Source: JALZBL01 sp040004775 (GTDB lineage Bacteria > Actinomycetota > Actinomycetes > Mycobacteriales > Jatrophihabitantaceae). Taken from it: a stretch of DNA of 22,519 bases. The stretch spans positions 1 to 22,519 of the forward strand of contig JBDUAD010000046.1 of assembly GCA_040004775.1 (NCBI GenBank), read 5' to 3'. The notes under the pieces are model-generated. The model worked only from the letters and a program-made list of their open reading frames with translations. It was not told the origin of the DNA and searched no databases. A program made the position numbers and the translations under genes. Shown here piece by piece: positions 15,605 to 22,519 of the stretch. Each line of letters starts with the position of its first letter. Position 1 is the first letter of the stretch.

Positions 15605-16822
15605 TCAGCAAGTCACCTCAGCGGCGTCGAGAAAGCCGCGTCGTAGGAGGTCCTCGACGACCGGTCGCAGGGCGACCCTCAGTGTGGGGCCGTCGACACC
15701 GACCGCCGCTGCCTCGACGTCGGCCAGCAGGGCCAGCGGTAGGCGCCTGTCGCAGGCGCCGACTTGCGTGTCGACAGCCTCGTCGCAGTCGACCCGCCAG
15801 CGCACGCCGCTGCCTGCCGGAGCTGGCGCGTGGTGTGCCGTCCAGCCGCCATCGGCGACGGCCTGTGTGACCAATCGCACATCGGCCCGGACGACCACGC
15901 CGTCGACCACGACGCCTCGCCGGACAGGGACCGCAACTGGTCGGCCCGGTCGAGCCATTCGGCAATGCTCCACCCGCAGGATTGGTCGATCGCCTGGACA
16001 ACGTCCTCACACACGGTCACCGCCTCTCCCGAGTCCCGGCGGCGCAGGCTGACCAGGCCCATGCCGACGGCGAGGACGCCGTGCCCGGAAAACCACCGGA
16101 TCCAGCGCTTGTAGGCCCGCGCGTAGTTCGGGGCTGACGGGTGCAGGCCGGCGTCGCGCAACCACAGGGCCACGTACTCGGCCGGATCGGCGACTTCGCG
16201 CTGTCACACCCAAGCGTCGCAGCCGGAGCCGGCCAGCCACCCGCCGAGACGCTCCTCCCACGTCTGGTCGGCGGTGATCACCCAGTTCGCCAGCAGGCGG
16301 GCCGCGCCCGCGGGGTAGAGCAGCGACGGGACGTCGCAGCGTGGTCGCCGCGGCCCCGATGCCCAGCACGTAATTTGTCGCCGATTTGCCGGCCCGGACG
16401 TCGTCGCGGAGGTCCGAGACCACCCACCACTCGTCCTCCTTGGCGACTTCGGCGTGGGGCCATACCTGCAGGCCCGCGCGTACGCCGCCGGGCATCTACC
16501 ACACCAGTCCGGCAGCCGCCGCATCGTCTGGTGAAAGTGGGGCCAACGCGGCCGCTGCGGCGGCGGGAGGTACCGGAACGCAGAGCAGGAAGAGGCGCAC
16601 CAGCACCGAGAGATGATCGTTGCCGACGGCCAATGCGGCAGCGCAGCGATCACCTCGAGCCAGGGCGGCGGATGCGGCCGGGCCGAGGAGCCGGCCCACG
16701 CCGTCGAGGGTGCAGTAGTTGCCACTCAAGGCGTCGCGCACGCGGACCACGCCGTCGGCGTCGAGCACCGGCGCGAGCGGTCCGGCTCAGCCGGTCGAGC
16801 CGGTCGACGTGTCCGGCGTCAT
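15605..16822 (-). pseudogene. Decayed DUF7059/DUF7782-type SAM methyltransferase
   Basis: Adjoining fragments on one strand line up with a long actinobacterial methyltransferase. The N-terminal piece (16768-16499) has VVRVRDALSGNYCTLDGVGRLLGP and ends at a TAG (16498-16496). The frame continues past it with GGVRAGLQVWPHAE and YVLGIGAAATTLRR. Near 16321-16335 it jumps, in another frame, to LLYPAGAARLLANW, so the core with the SAM-binding DxGxGxG and NPPF motifs, roughly 120 or more residues, is gone. GCDAWV then meets a TGA (16206-16204), after which the same frame runs on with QREVADPAEYVALWLRDAGL. A further frameshift near 15930 leads to RADVRLVTQAVADGGW and RLPLALLADVEAAAV, ending at 15605. 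A third in-frame stop (16789-16787) lies after a possible original ATG at 16822. With three stops, a deletion and a frameshift it cannot be functional. The family name is from memory; the fragments are read directly. Confidence 0.85.
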
Positions 16823-16868
16823 GGCCCCCGAGTGTGCGCTGTGATCACCGCAGGAGGACAGTGGAGAT

Positions 16869-17246
16869 GTGAACAAACGCGGCCGGAACACCCTGGACGC
16901 CCCGATCGCCATCACGTCGGTCCCGGTAAGTCTCGATGACCAATTCGACGCCCGGCGCCGCAAGTACCTGATCATGATGGGTCTGCGCGTGGTCTGCGTC
17001 CTCGCCGCCGTAATCACCTATCCGACCTCGATCTGGTTGGCCCTGGCGCTCATCGTCGGCGGAGCGGTCCTGCCGTGGTGTGCGGTGCTCATCGCCAACG
17101 ACCGACCCCCGAAGCACGCCACTACGTTCGTGCGCTACAAGCCGCCGCCGGTCGAGCGCATGCTGGAGGCCGGTTCCGGCTCCGCGGTTCCGTCCACCCC
17201 CGTGCCGCCCGGCTCGACGGCGTCCTCGGACCGCACCGCCGCCTGA
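16869..17246 (+). CDS. DUF3099 domain-containing membrane protein
   Basis: A 125-residue small membrane protein of the DUF3099 family, similar to Rv2709 beside sigB in Mycobacterium. After a short polar start (PIAITSVPVSLDDQFDARRRKYLIMMG) come two hydrophobic segments, about residues 36-55 and 58-78 (VCVLAAVITYP and IWLALALIVGGAVLPWCAVLIAN). A Pro/Ser/Ala-rich tail follows. Function is unknown. The GTG start is supported by AGGAGG at 16852-16857, spaced 11 bases, slightly long. It diverges from the methyltransferase pseudogene and is followed after 74 bases by the DUF3039 gene on the same strand. Confidence 0.9.
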   Translation: MNKRGRNTLDAPIAITSVPVSLDDQFDARRRKYLIMMGLRVVCVLAAVITYPTSIWLALALIVGGAVLPWCAVLIANDRPPKHATTFVRYKPPPVERMLEAGSGSAVPSTPVPPGSTASSDRTAA

Positions 17247-17320
17247 CGCAGCGCGCGCCGGCGCCGCCACGATCGCGTGCCGGCGATCGGCGGCCGGTTC
17301 CAGTGGCACAATTTCGCCTC

Positions 17321-17545
17321 ATGACCACTGAGACGCTTGGGCGTCCACAGACCGCCGACGCGGATACCGGCAGCGAGGTCTTCCACTACGTGCGCAAGGC
17401 CACGATCGCCGAAAGCGCGGTCATGGGCACCATGGTCGAGGCCTTGTGCGGCGAGATCTTCCCGGTGACGAAGACGCCCAAGCCGGGCTCACCCGTATGC
17501 CCGGCGTGCAAGGAGATATTCGAGTCGCTGCCCTCCGGGGACTGA
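17321..17545 (+). CDS. DUF3039 domain-containing protein
   Basis: A 74-residue protein of the DUF3039 family, the counterpart of Rv2708c. Conserved features are FHYVRKATIAESAVMGTMVEALCGEIFPVTK and the C-terminal GSPVCPACKEIFESL. Three Cys (one in ALCGE, two in CPAC) suggest a small metal-binding or zinc-ribbon-like fold; that is inference. The ATG at 17321 has no clear Shine-Dalgarno sequence, and CACAAT lies eight bases before it, so a leaderless or near-leaderless transcript is possible. The longer open frame from 17075 is a shadow of DUF3099. It ends nine bases before the stop of the convergent YihY gene. Confidence 0.9.
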   Translation: MTTETLGRPQTADADTGSEVFHYVRKATIAESAVMGTMVEALCGEIFPVTKTPKPGSPVCPACKEIFESLPSGD

Positions 17546-17554
17546 ACCGCCGGC

Positions 17555-18544
17555 TCAGCCGCCCCCGTCCTCGACCGTCCTCGGTGCCGCTGCGGATGCT
17601 GCCCCGGTCGTCGCCGTCGCTGCCCTCGCCGCCGCGGCCCGCGCGGCGCGCAGCTGCCGGCGCGAGGCCGGCGCCGGATGCATTTCCTGGATCGCCGCGT
17701 TGAATTCCGCGCCGATCAAGACCCCGAAGGCCAGTACGTAGAAGAACAGCAGCGCCGCGATCGGCGTGGCCAGGGTGCCGTAGGCGGTGTTGTGGTCGAG
17801 CACGAACTGGATATAGATCCGTAGCAGCGCCGCGCCACCGAGGAAGATCACCATGGCCAGCACCGCACCCGGCACTCCCCGCAGCCAGGGCAGCCGCCGC
17901 GGCGGGGCCAGGTGGTACAGGGTGGTGAGCCCACCCATGAGTAGAACCACGGAGGCGGGCCAGTACAGGTAGTCGACCACCGCTCGCGCAGTGTCGCGGG
18001 TCGAGCGCGGGACCGAATCGACCAGCAACGACGGTCCCAGTACCAGCATGGGCAACAGCACCGCTCCGAGCACGATTGAACCGAGGTACAGCCACAGGGC
18101 CAGCACGCGGCTGCGCACGGCGCCGCGCAGGTCACGCATCCCGTAGGCGATGGTGATCGTGTTGACGAACGTCGCGGTGGCCGAGGAGCCGGCCCACAAG
18201 GCGAGGACGAATCCGACGCTGACAATGTCGGCCCGCCCGCCACGCAGCACCTCGTCCACGGTCGGCGCCACCAGCTGGTCGACCACCTCTGGGCTGAATG
18301 CGCGGCTGAAGCCGGACAGCAACTGGGTCTCGGCCCGGCCGAGTGTGTCCTGTCCGATCAGCCGGGCGGCGAAACCGAGGGCGCCGAGCAGGGCCAGGAA
18401 CAGCGACGGGAGGCTGAGCAGCTGCCAGAACGCGGTCTCGGCCGACAGCCCGAGGATCCGGTCTTGCCAGGCCTTGACGACGGTCCGGGTGAGCAGGCTC
18501 CGCCCGCGCGCCGCCGTCGCCGCGGCCTGGCGCTCGATGCTCAC
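17555..18544 (-). CDS. YihY/virulence factor BrkB family membrane protein
   Basis: Polytopic inner-membrane protein of the YihY/BrkB family, similar to Rv2707, which is also found near sigB. About six hydrophobic segments are visible; the most typical blocks are AFWQLLSLPSLFLALLGALGF, VSVGFVLALWAGSSATATFVNTITIAYG and TPIAALLFFYVLAFGVLIGAEFNAAIQE. An Ala/Arg-rich cytoplasmic tail ends the protein. The old label RNase BN is a misassignment; the real role is unknown. I prefer the GTG at 18542-18544 (329 residues), close to the length of Rv2707. A GTG at 18629-18631 gives 358 residues with an Arg-rich lead and cannot be excluded; neither has a good ribosome site. The next gene upstream, the DExH helicase, is divergent. 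Confidence 0.9.
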   Translation of the reverse strand: MSIERQAAATAARGRSLLTRTVVKAWQDRILGLSAETAFWQLLSLPSLFLALLGALGFAARLIGQDTLGRAETQLLSGFSRAFSPEVVDQLVAPTVDEVLRGGRADIVSVGFVLALWAGSSATATFVNTITIAYGMRDLRGAVRSRVLALWLYLGSIVLGAVLLPMLVLGPSLLVDSVPRSTRDTARAVVDYLYWPASVVLLMGGLTTLYHLAPPRRLPWLRGVPGAVLAMVIFLGGAALLRIYIQFVLDHNTAYGTLATPIAALLFFYVLAFGVLIGAEFNAAIQEMHPAPASRRQLRAARAAAARAATATTGAASAAAPRTVEDGGG

Positions 18545-18686
18545 CGTCAAAGTGTTGCCGACCCGGGCGGTTGAGGCGGACCGCCCCCGCTTCGCCGGGC
18601 GTGTCGGTCGGAGCGCCGATCGCCGTAGCACGCGGGCGACGGCTGGGTCGGCGGTGGGTCGTCCCGACGGAGAGGTCGCCGCTGGC

Positions 18687-18692
18687 TAACCT
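18687..18692 (+). promoter_or_regulatory. Likely -10 element of a leaderless helicase transcript
   Basis: TAACCT fits TAnnnT and ends eight bases before the GTG at 18701, with no Shine-Dalgarno sequence between. That spacing suggests transcription begins at or within a base or two of the start codon. Confidence 0.5.
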
Positions 18693-18700
18693 CCCTCCTC

Positions 18701-20455
18701 GTGTCTGCCGAGCTCGAGCCAGCGCCCTGGCCGTCGGTGCAGGGCCCGGCGGGCGGGCCACCGCTGCGCCGCTGGCAACGGCGGGCGCTCGCCACGTACC
18801 TGCGGCACCGTCCGGTCGACTTCCTGGCTGTGGCCACGCCGGGGGCCGGGAAGACGACGTTCGCGCTGCGGGTGGCTGCGGAATTGCTGGCCGACGCCAC
18901 GGTGAGCGCGGTGGTCGTCGTCGCCCCGACCGAGCACCTCAAGGTGCAGTGGGCCACCGCGGCGGCGGCCGTCGGAATCGACCTCGACCCGACGTTTCGC
19001 AACCAGGCCGGGGCGACGAGCCGCGACTTCACCGGCGTCGTCGTCACCTACGCCCAGGTCGCGGCCGCGCCCCTGCTGCACCGAGCCCGGACAGAGGCGC
19101 GGCGGACGCTGGTCGTCCTCGACGAGGTGCACCACGCGGGGGACGCGCAGAGCTGGGGCGACGCCGTGCGCGAGGCCTTTGCGCCGGCCACCCGGCGGCT
19201 GGCGCTGACCGGGACCCCGTTTCGCAGCGACGACAATCCCATCCCGTTCGTGCGCTACGAGCCCGAGGCCGACGGCACTCGGCGCTCGGCCGCCGACGCC
19301 TCGTACGGCTACGGCCAGGCGCTCGCCGACGGGGTGGTCCGCCCGGTGGTGTTCCTGGCCTACTCCGGCCAGACCCGCTGGCGCACCCGCGTCGGCAACG
19401 ATGTGAGCGCCACGCTGGGTGAACCGTTGACCGCCGATCTCACGGCCCGGGCCTGGCGTACCGCCCTCGACCCGCGCGGCGAATGGATCCCCAGCGTCCT
19501 GGGTGCGGCCGACGTGCGGCTGACTCAGCTGCGCGAGCACGGCCAGCCCGACGCCGGCGGCCTGGTCGTGGCCACCGACCAGGCCGCCGCCCGGGCCTAC
19601 GCCGAGCATCAGCGCCGCATCACCGGTGTGGCGCCGGTCGTGGTGCTGTCCGACGAGCCGGGCTCGAGCCGACGCATCGACGACTTCACCGCCTCGTCCG
19701 ACCGCTGGCTGGTCGCGGTGCGGATGGTCAGTGAGGGCGTGGACGTGCCGCGCCTGGCCGTCGGTGTCTACGCCACCAACGCCGCGACGCCGCTGTACTT
19801 CGCTCAGGCGGTCGGGCGGTTCGTCCGCGCGCGACGAGCGGGTGAGGCGGCCTCGATCTTCCTGCCCAGCGTGCCCTCGCTGCTGGCTCTGGCCGGGCAG
19901 ATGGAGGAGGTGCGCGACCACGTGCTCGGCCGGGCCCGCGCCGCCGACGAGCCGCTCTGGGACGAGGCCGCGCTCGCTCGTGCGAACGCCGAGGTGTCCA
20001 CCGGTTACGACGACGGCTTTGAGGCCCTCGAGGCCTCGGCTCGACTCGACCAGGTGATCTTCGACGGCGCGTCGTTCGGCCCGGGCGTCACCGAGAACGA
20101 TCACGAGGATCAGGATTTCCTGGGCCTGCCCGGGCTGCTGACCCGCGAGCAGATCCGCCGGCTGCTCGACCAGCGACGCCTCACGCCGCCTCCGGTCCCC
20201 ACCGTCACGCCAGGGACCCGCGCCACGCCATCGACGGACGGGTCGACGCCTGCCCGGGCGGCCTTCGAGGTGCGCGGTGAGCTGCGCCGGCAGCTGGCCC
20301 TGCTGGTCGGTGCCCGCCATCACCGCACCGGGGAGAGCCACGGCGCCATCCATGCCCGGTTGCGGCGTGAGTGCGGCGGCCCGCCGGTCGTGGTGGCCGA
20401 CGCCGACCAGATCCGCCGGCGCATCGAGGCGCTGCGCCGGTGGGCCGCCGCCTGA
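18701..20455 (+). CDS. DExH-box superfamily 2 helicase
   Basis: A 584-residue SF2 helicase of the ERCC3/UvrB-like (ResIII-type) group. Motif Q-like RRWQRRALATYL precedes Walker A ATPGAGKTT (Lys51). DEVHH is at 141-145, then the motif III-like ALTGTPFRSDD. The C-terminal RecA-like lobe has MVSEGVDVPRLAVGVYAT and motif VI QAVGRFVRAR at 369-378. After about residue 470 comes a family-specific region with a Pro/Thr-rich linker and a helical end containing HHRTGESHGAIHARLRRECGG. It probably acts on DNA in repair or recombination, but no partner nuclease lies next to it. The GTG start is at leaderless spacing from TAACCT. It is not part of a restriction system as far as the neighbours show. The 234 bases to the next gene hold no evident gene. 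Confidence 0.92.
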   Translation: MSAELEPAPWPSVQGPAGGPPLRRWQRRALATYLRHRPVDFLAVATPGAGKTTFALRVAAELLADATVSAVVVVAPTEHLKVQWATAAAAVGIDLDPTFRNQAGATSRDFTGVVVTYAQVAAAPLLHRARTEARRTLVVLDEVHHAGDAQSWGDAVREAFAPATRRLALTGTPFRSDDNPIPFVRYEPEADGTRRSAADASYGYGQALADGVVRPVVFLAYSGQTRWRTRVGNDVSATLGEPLTADLTARAWRTALDPRGEWIPSVLGAADVRLTQLREHGQPDAGGLVVATDQAAARAYAEHQRRITGVAPVVVLSDEPGSSRRIDDFTASSDRWLVAVRMVSEGVDVPRLAVGVYATNAATPLYFAQAVGRFVRARRAGEAASIFLPSVPSLLALAGQMEEVRDHVLGRARAADEPLWDEAALARANAEVSTGYDDGFEALEASARLDQVIFDGASFGPGVTENDHEDQDFLGLPGLLTREQIRRLLDQRRLTPPPVPTVTPGTRATPSTDGSTPARAAFEVRGELRRQLALLVGARHHRTGESHGAIHARLRRECGGPPVVVADADQIRRRIEALRRWAAA

Positions 20456-20689
20456 GGCACCGATTGCCCTTGGGGTGCACGGCGCCGGCCGGCGAAGCGC
20501 CGCGGTGCCGCCGGACATGTACCCGTATCAGCCGGACGCAGCCGACTTCCTGTCGAGTGGAGCGGTTTGCGCTGAGGGCGAAATCACCCGTCGTGGCGGC
20601 GCGTAGGGGCATCGTCGGCGGACCGGTTTGGTTGTATGAGACATCCGGTACTTCTGCTTCACCGCGCACCGCCGGAAGGGGTGGCACAC

Positions 20690-20911
20690 ATGAACACGAC
20701 ATTGACCGACCGCGAGCTGATCGCGAGCGACCGTTGCGATCGCTGCGGCGCCCAGGCCCAGATCCGTGTCGAGCTCGCATCCGGTGGTGAACTGCTGTTC
20801 TGCCTGCACCACGGCCGGGCCCACGAGGCACGTCTGCGTGAGCTCGACGCCCGCATCCAGGACGAGTCCAGCCGGCTGGTGACCGCGGGCGCCGCGTCCG
20901 CGGAGCGCTGA
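20690..20911 (+). CDS. DUF7455 domain-containing zinc-ribbon-like protein
   Basis: A 73-residue protein with LIASDRCDRCGAQAQIRVELASGGELLFCLHHGRAHEARLREL. The CDRC pair with the later CLHH supplies a likely zinc site. This matches the DUF7455 family, small actinobacterial proteins that often lie close to the principal sigma factor gene; function unknown. The ATG at 20690 is supported by a GGAAGGGG ribosome site at about 20674-20681. The frame opens earlier at 20636, but that lead is not conserved in character. Two hairpins follow it. TTGTATGAG near 20632-20640 could be part of its promoter but is a weak match. Confidence 0.88.
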   Translation: MNTTLTDRELIASDRCDRCGAQAQIRVELASGGELLFCLHHGRAHEARLRELDARIQDESSRLVTAGAASAER

Positions 20912-20953
20912 CTCAGCCCTACATAACGCGGCTTCGCCGCCGCCTACGTCAGA

Positions 20954-20983
20954 AGGCCCCCGACCGATTGCGGTCGGGGGCCT
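20954..20983 (+). terminator. Strong hairpin terminator after DUF7455
   Basis: Bases 20954-20966 pair perfectly with 20971-20983 (13 bp) around the four-base loop ATTG. It lies 43 bases after the DUF7455 stop. It lacks a T-run but is very GC-rich, as typical for actinobacteria, and could act on both strands. Confidence 0.85.
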
Positions 20984-21016
20984 CCTGCTGTGCGATCTCG
21001 TGCGGATCCCCCCAAA

Positions 21017-21043
21017 GGCCCGCACGAGTGAACCGTGCGGGCC
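21017..21043 (-). terminator. Hairpin terminator of the sigA-VOC-NTF2 transcript
   Basis: A perfect 10-bp stem (21017-21026 with 21034-21043) around a seven-base loop. Read on the minus strand it is followed by TTTGGGG, a short T-run, and it lies about 70 bases after the NTF2-like stop. With the previous hairpin it insulates two convergent transcripts. Confidence 0.8.
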
Positions 21044-21113
21044 GCCCCCACGCCGCCCGAACCGTTCACCAGAGGGACCGGCGTGGCCAGCGGGCGTGAC
21101 GCAAATCGTCGAA

Positions 21114-21494
21114 CTAATCTGGCGCGGTGGCCGAGTACGGCTTGCCGGGCCAGTAGGCCCACTCCTCGAAGTCGACCACCCGCCCGTCCCCGCCGAAGGT
21201 CAGCACCCACAGGTCGCGATACTGCTGCCGTCGCGGAGTGAAGTAATCGACCTCGACCCGAACCACGGCCCGGTCGCCCTCGACCGCGACCGGCTCGACG
21301 CGCATCCGGAACGATGTGCCGTCCTCATCCGGCCACAGCGCCTGGATCGCGTCGTGGCCGACCTCATCCGGCTCGTAGGGCGAACGGCGGTACCGCGCGT
21401 TCTCGGTGAACAAGCGGGCTACCGCATCGGCGTCGTTGTCGCGCCACGCCTGCTCGTCGCCGGCCACCCACGCCAGCACCGCATCCCGATCCAT
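21114..21494 (-). CDS. NTF2-like / SnoaL-like domain protein
   Basis: A 126-residue single-domain protein with the cone-shaped NTF2/SnoaL fold pattern: VLAWVAGDEQAWRDNDADAVARLFTENARYRRSPYEP, then GHDAIQALW, RVEPVAVEGDRAVVRVEVDY and DLWVLTFGGDGRVVDFEEWAYWPGKPY. Such proteins are small hydrolases, isomerases or ligand carriers; the substrate is unknown. I chose the ATG at 21492-21494 because GAGGG lies about seven bases before it. A TTG at 21506 is possible but weaker. Its coding start lies nine bases after the end of the VOC gene, so the two are co-transcribed. Confidence 0.87.
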   Translation of the reverse strand: MDRDAVLAWVAGDEQAWRDNDADAVARLFTENARYRRSPYEPDEVGHDAIQALWPDEDGTSFRMRVEPVAVEGDRAVVRVEVDYFTPRRQQYRDLWVLTFGGDGRVVDFEEWAYWPGKPYSATAPD

Positions 21495-21502
21495 CGCCGC
21501 CC

Positions 21503-21892
21503 TCAATCGTGGCCGTTGACGCTGCCGGTGGCGTCGGTGCGGTACCGGCCCGCCGAGAGGTCGACCAGGGTCACATCGTTGCCGAACGGGTCCTGGACCA
21601 CGGCCACCCGGCCGACCGGGATCGGGACCGGCGGCTGCACCACGGTGCCACCGGCAGCGCAGAAGCCGGCCACTGCCTGGTCCACGTCATCCACCAGCCA
21701 GTCGGTCTCGGACGGCACGCGAGTGCTGAGGACGAGCTCGGTGTCGGAGTCGGGCAGCCCCAGTCCGGCCTGGCCGGCGGCGTCGTTGCGCCAGAGCAGC
21801 CGATGACCGAGCCGATCGCCGTAGAAGGCGATGCCGACCTCGAGGCTGGGCACCGCCAGCACGACGGCGTCCACCTTGCGCAGCAGCGGCAC
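21503..21892 (-). CDS. VOC family (glyoxalase/dioxygenase fold) protein
   Basis: A 129-residue vicinal oxygen chelate fold protein with two beta-alpha-beta-beta-beta halves. It has VDAVVLAVPSLEVGIAFYGDRLGHRLLWRND at the start, then DTELVLSTRVPSETDWLVDDVDQAVAGFCAAGGTVVQPPVPIPVGRVAVVQDPFGNDVTLVDLSAGRY. The DPFGN turn near the end is typical of the family. It could be a lyase, resistance protein or dioxygenase; metal ligands are not clear enough to say. The GTG at 21890-21892 gives a normal family length; the longer frame runs into the sigma factor gene. It starts 16 bases after the sigA stop, so it is probably in its transcript. Confidence 0.88.
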   Translation of the reverse strand: MPLLRKVDAVVLAVPSLEVGIAFYGDRLGHRLLWRNDAAGQAGLGLPDSDTELVLSTRVPSETDWLVDDVDQAVAGFCAAGGTVVQPPVPIPVGRVAVVQDPFGNDVTLVDLSAGRYRTDATGSVNGHD

Positions 21893-21908
21893 GGCTGGCC
21901 GGTGAAGC

Positions 21909-22519
21909 TCAGTCGAGGTAGTCGCGCAGGACCTGCGAGCGCGACGGGTGGCGCAGCTTGGACATCGTCTTCGACTCGATCTGGCGAATCCGTTCACGGG
22001 TCACGCCGTAGACCTGCCCGATCTCGTCCAAGGTGCGGGGCTGACCGTCGGTCAGGCCGAAGCGCAACTTGACCACCCCGGCCTCACGCTCGGACAGCGT
22101 CTGTAGAACCGACTGAAGCTGGTCCTGCAGGAGGGTGAAACTGACCGCGTCGACCGCGACGATGGCCTCGGAGTCCTCGATGAAGTCCCCGAGCTGGCTG
22201 TCGCCTTCGTCGCCGATAGTCTGGTCGAGGCTGATCGGCTCCCGGGCGTACTGCTGGATCTCCAGCACCTTGTCCGGCGTGATGTCCATTTCCTTGGCCA
22301 GCTCTTCGGGCGTCGGCTCGCGGCCGAGGTCCTGCAGGAGCTCGCGCTGGATGCGCCCGAGCTTATTGATGACCTCGACCATGTGCACCGGTATGCGGAT
22401 GGTGCGGGCCTGGTCGGCCATTGCCCGCGTGATCGCTTGACGGATCCACCACGTGGCGTAGGTCGAGAACTTGTAGCCCTTGGTGTAGTCGAACTTCTCG
22501 ACCGCGCGGATGAGGCCGA
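21909..22519 (-). CDS. sigA: Principal sigma factor SigA/RpoD (5' part beyond window)
   Basis: C-terminal 200 or so residues of the housekeeping sigma-70 factor (called HrdB in Streptomyces). The frame is open to the window end, starting GLIRAVEKFDYTKG. Region 2.3/2.4 (KFSTYATWWIRQAITRAMADQ) and region 3 (IPVHMVEVINKLGRIQRELLQDLGREPTPEELAKEM) precede region 4. Region 4 contains LSEREAGVVKLRFGLTDGQ and the helix-turn-helix RTLDEIGQVYGVTRERIRQIESKTMSKLRHPS, ending in LRDYLD. Region 4 is nearly the same as in mycobacterial SigA, which supports SigA rather than SigB. The N-terminal part is outside the window. It is the first gene in a minus-strand run with the VOC and NTF2-like genes. Confidence 0.95.
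   Translation of the reverse strand, partial: GLIRAVEKFDYTKGYKFSTYATWWIRQAITRAMADQARTIRIPVHMVEVINKLGRIQRELLQDLGREPTPEELAKEMDITPDKVLEIQQYAREPISLDQTIGDEGDSQLGDFIEDSEAIVAVDAVSFTLLQDQLQSVLQTLSEREAGVVKLRFGLTDGQPRTLDEIGQVYGVTRERIRQIESKTMSKLRHPSRSQVLRDYLD

Noticed and set aside
16496..16498. Programmed read-through of the TAG (and of the TGA at 16204) in the methyltransferase remnant
   Set aside because: The core deletion and a further frameshift make a functional read-through product implausible, and no recoding structure is evident.
17340..17348. A third DnaA-box-like sequence (GCGTCCACA) within DUF3039
   Set aside because: It is a single copy inside coding sequence and differs at the first base from the relaxed consensus, so it is probably chance.
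18684..18692. GGCTAACCT before the helicase looks like half an IdeR box
   Set aside because: Only one half of the 19-bp palindrome is present; the other half does not match, and the bases are better explained as a -10 element.
18701..20455. The helicase as part of a defence or restriction system
   Set aside because: No methylase, nuclease or other defence gene is next to it, and the neighbours are core genes.
18686..20518. A 610-codon minus-strand open frame opposite the helicase
   Set aside because: Antisense shadow; the helicase motifs on the plus strand are unmistakable.

Overview
The window is a high-GC, gene-dense chromosomal segment from an actinobacterium. GTG starts are common, spacers are short, and the right half carries a block resembling the sigA-sigB-ideR neighbourhood of Mycobacterium and relatives. 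A Geodermatophilales, Frankiales or Sporichthyales-type host is a reasonable guess, but the sequence alone does not settle it. I see no phage, insertion sequence, CRISPR array, tRNA or rRNA.

Left part (1-8463): an HrpA-type DEAH RNA helicase missing its first codons meets a minus-strand run of thioesterase, PAP2-type membrane phosphotransferase and short-chain dehydrogenase. Divergent from these is a tight plus-strand operon, fdhD-mobA-DUF6457, which matures the molybdenum cofactor for formate dehydrogenase; no dehydrogenase gene is visible. Middle (8460-12837): a Nudix hydrolase with a C-terminal NYN/PIN-like domain, a conserved-looking protein I cannot name with a leaderless-type promoter, a DUF4192 protein preceded by two DnaA-box-like sites, and gltD, the small subunit of glutamate synthase, without gltB beside it.

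Right part (12997-22519): ideR (iron-dependent repressor, with an unusual hexapeptide-repeat tail), sigB (group 2 sigma factor, with an ECF-type promoter in front), a decayed methyltransferase pseudogene, DUF3099, DUF3039, a YihY/BrkB membrane protein, a DExH helicase, DUF7455, an NTF2-like protein, a VOC protein and the 3' part of the principal sigma factor gene. sigB and ideR are on the same strand but separated by a perfect 15-bp hairpin, and ideR has its own likely promoter. Two strong hairpins sit between DUF7455 and the NTF2-like gene, which converge.

Most of the window is core housekeeping and regulatory genes, and I found no convincing new multi-gene system. The observations most worth a second look are the broken DUF7059-type methyltransferase next to sigB, the 18-bp tandem repeat coding the IdeR tail, the GGAAC-N18-GTT promoter of sigB, and the paired DnaA-box-like sites upstream of DUF4192.
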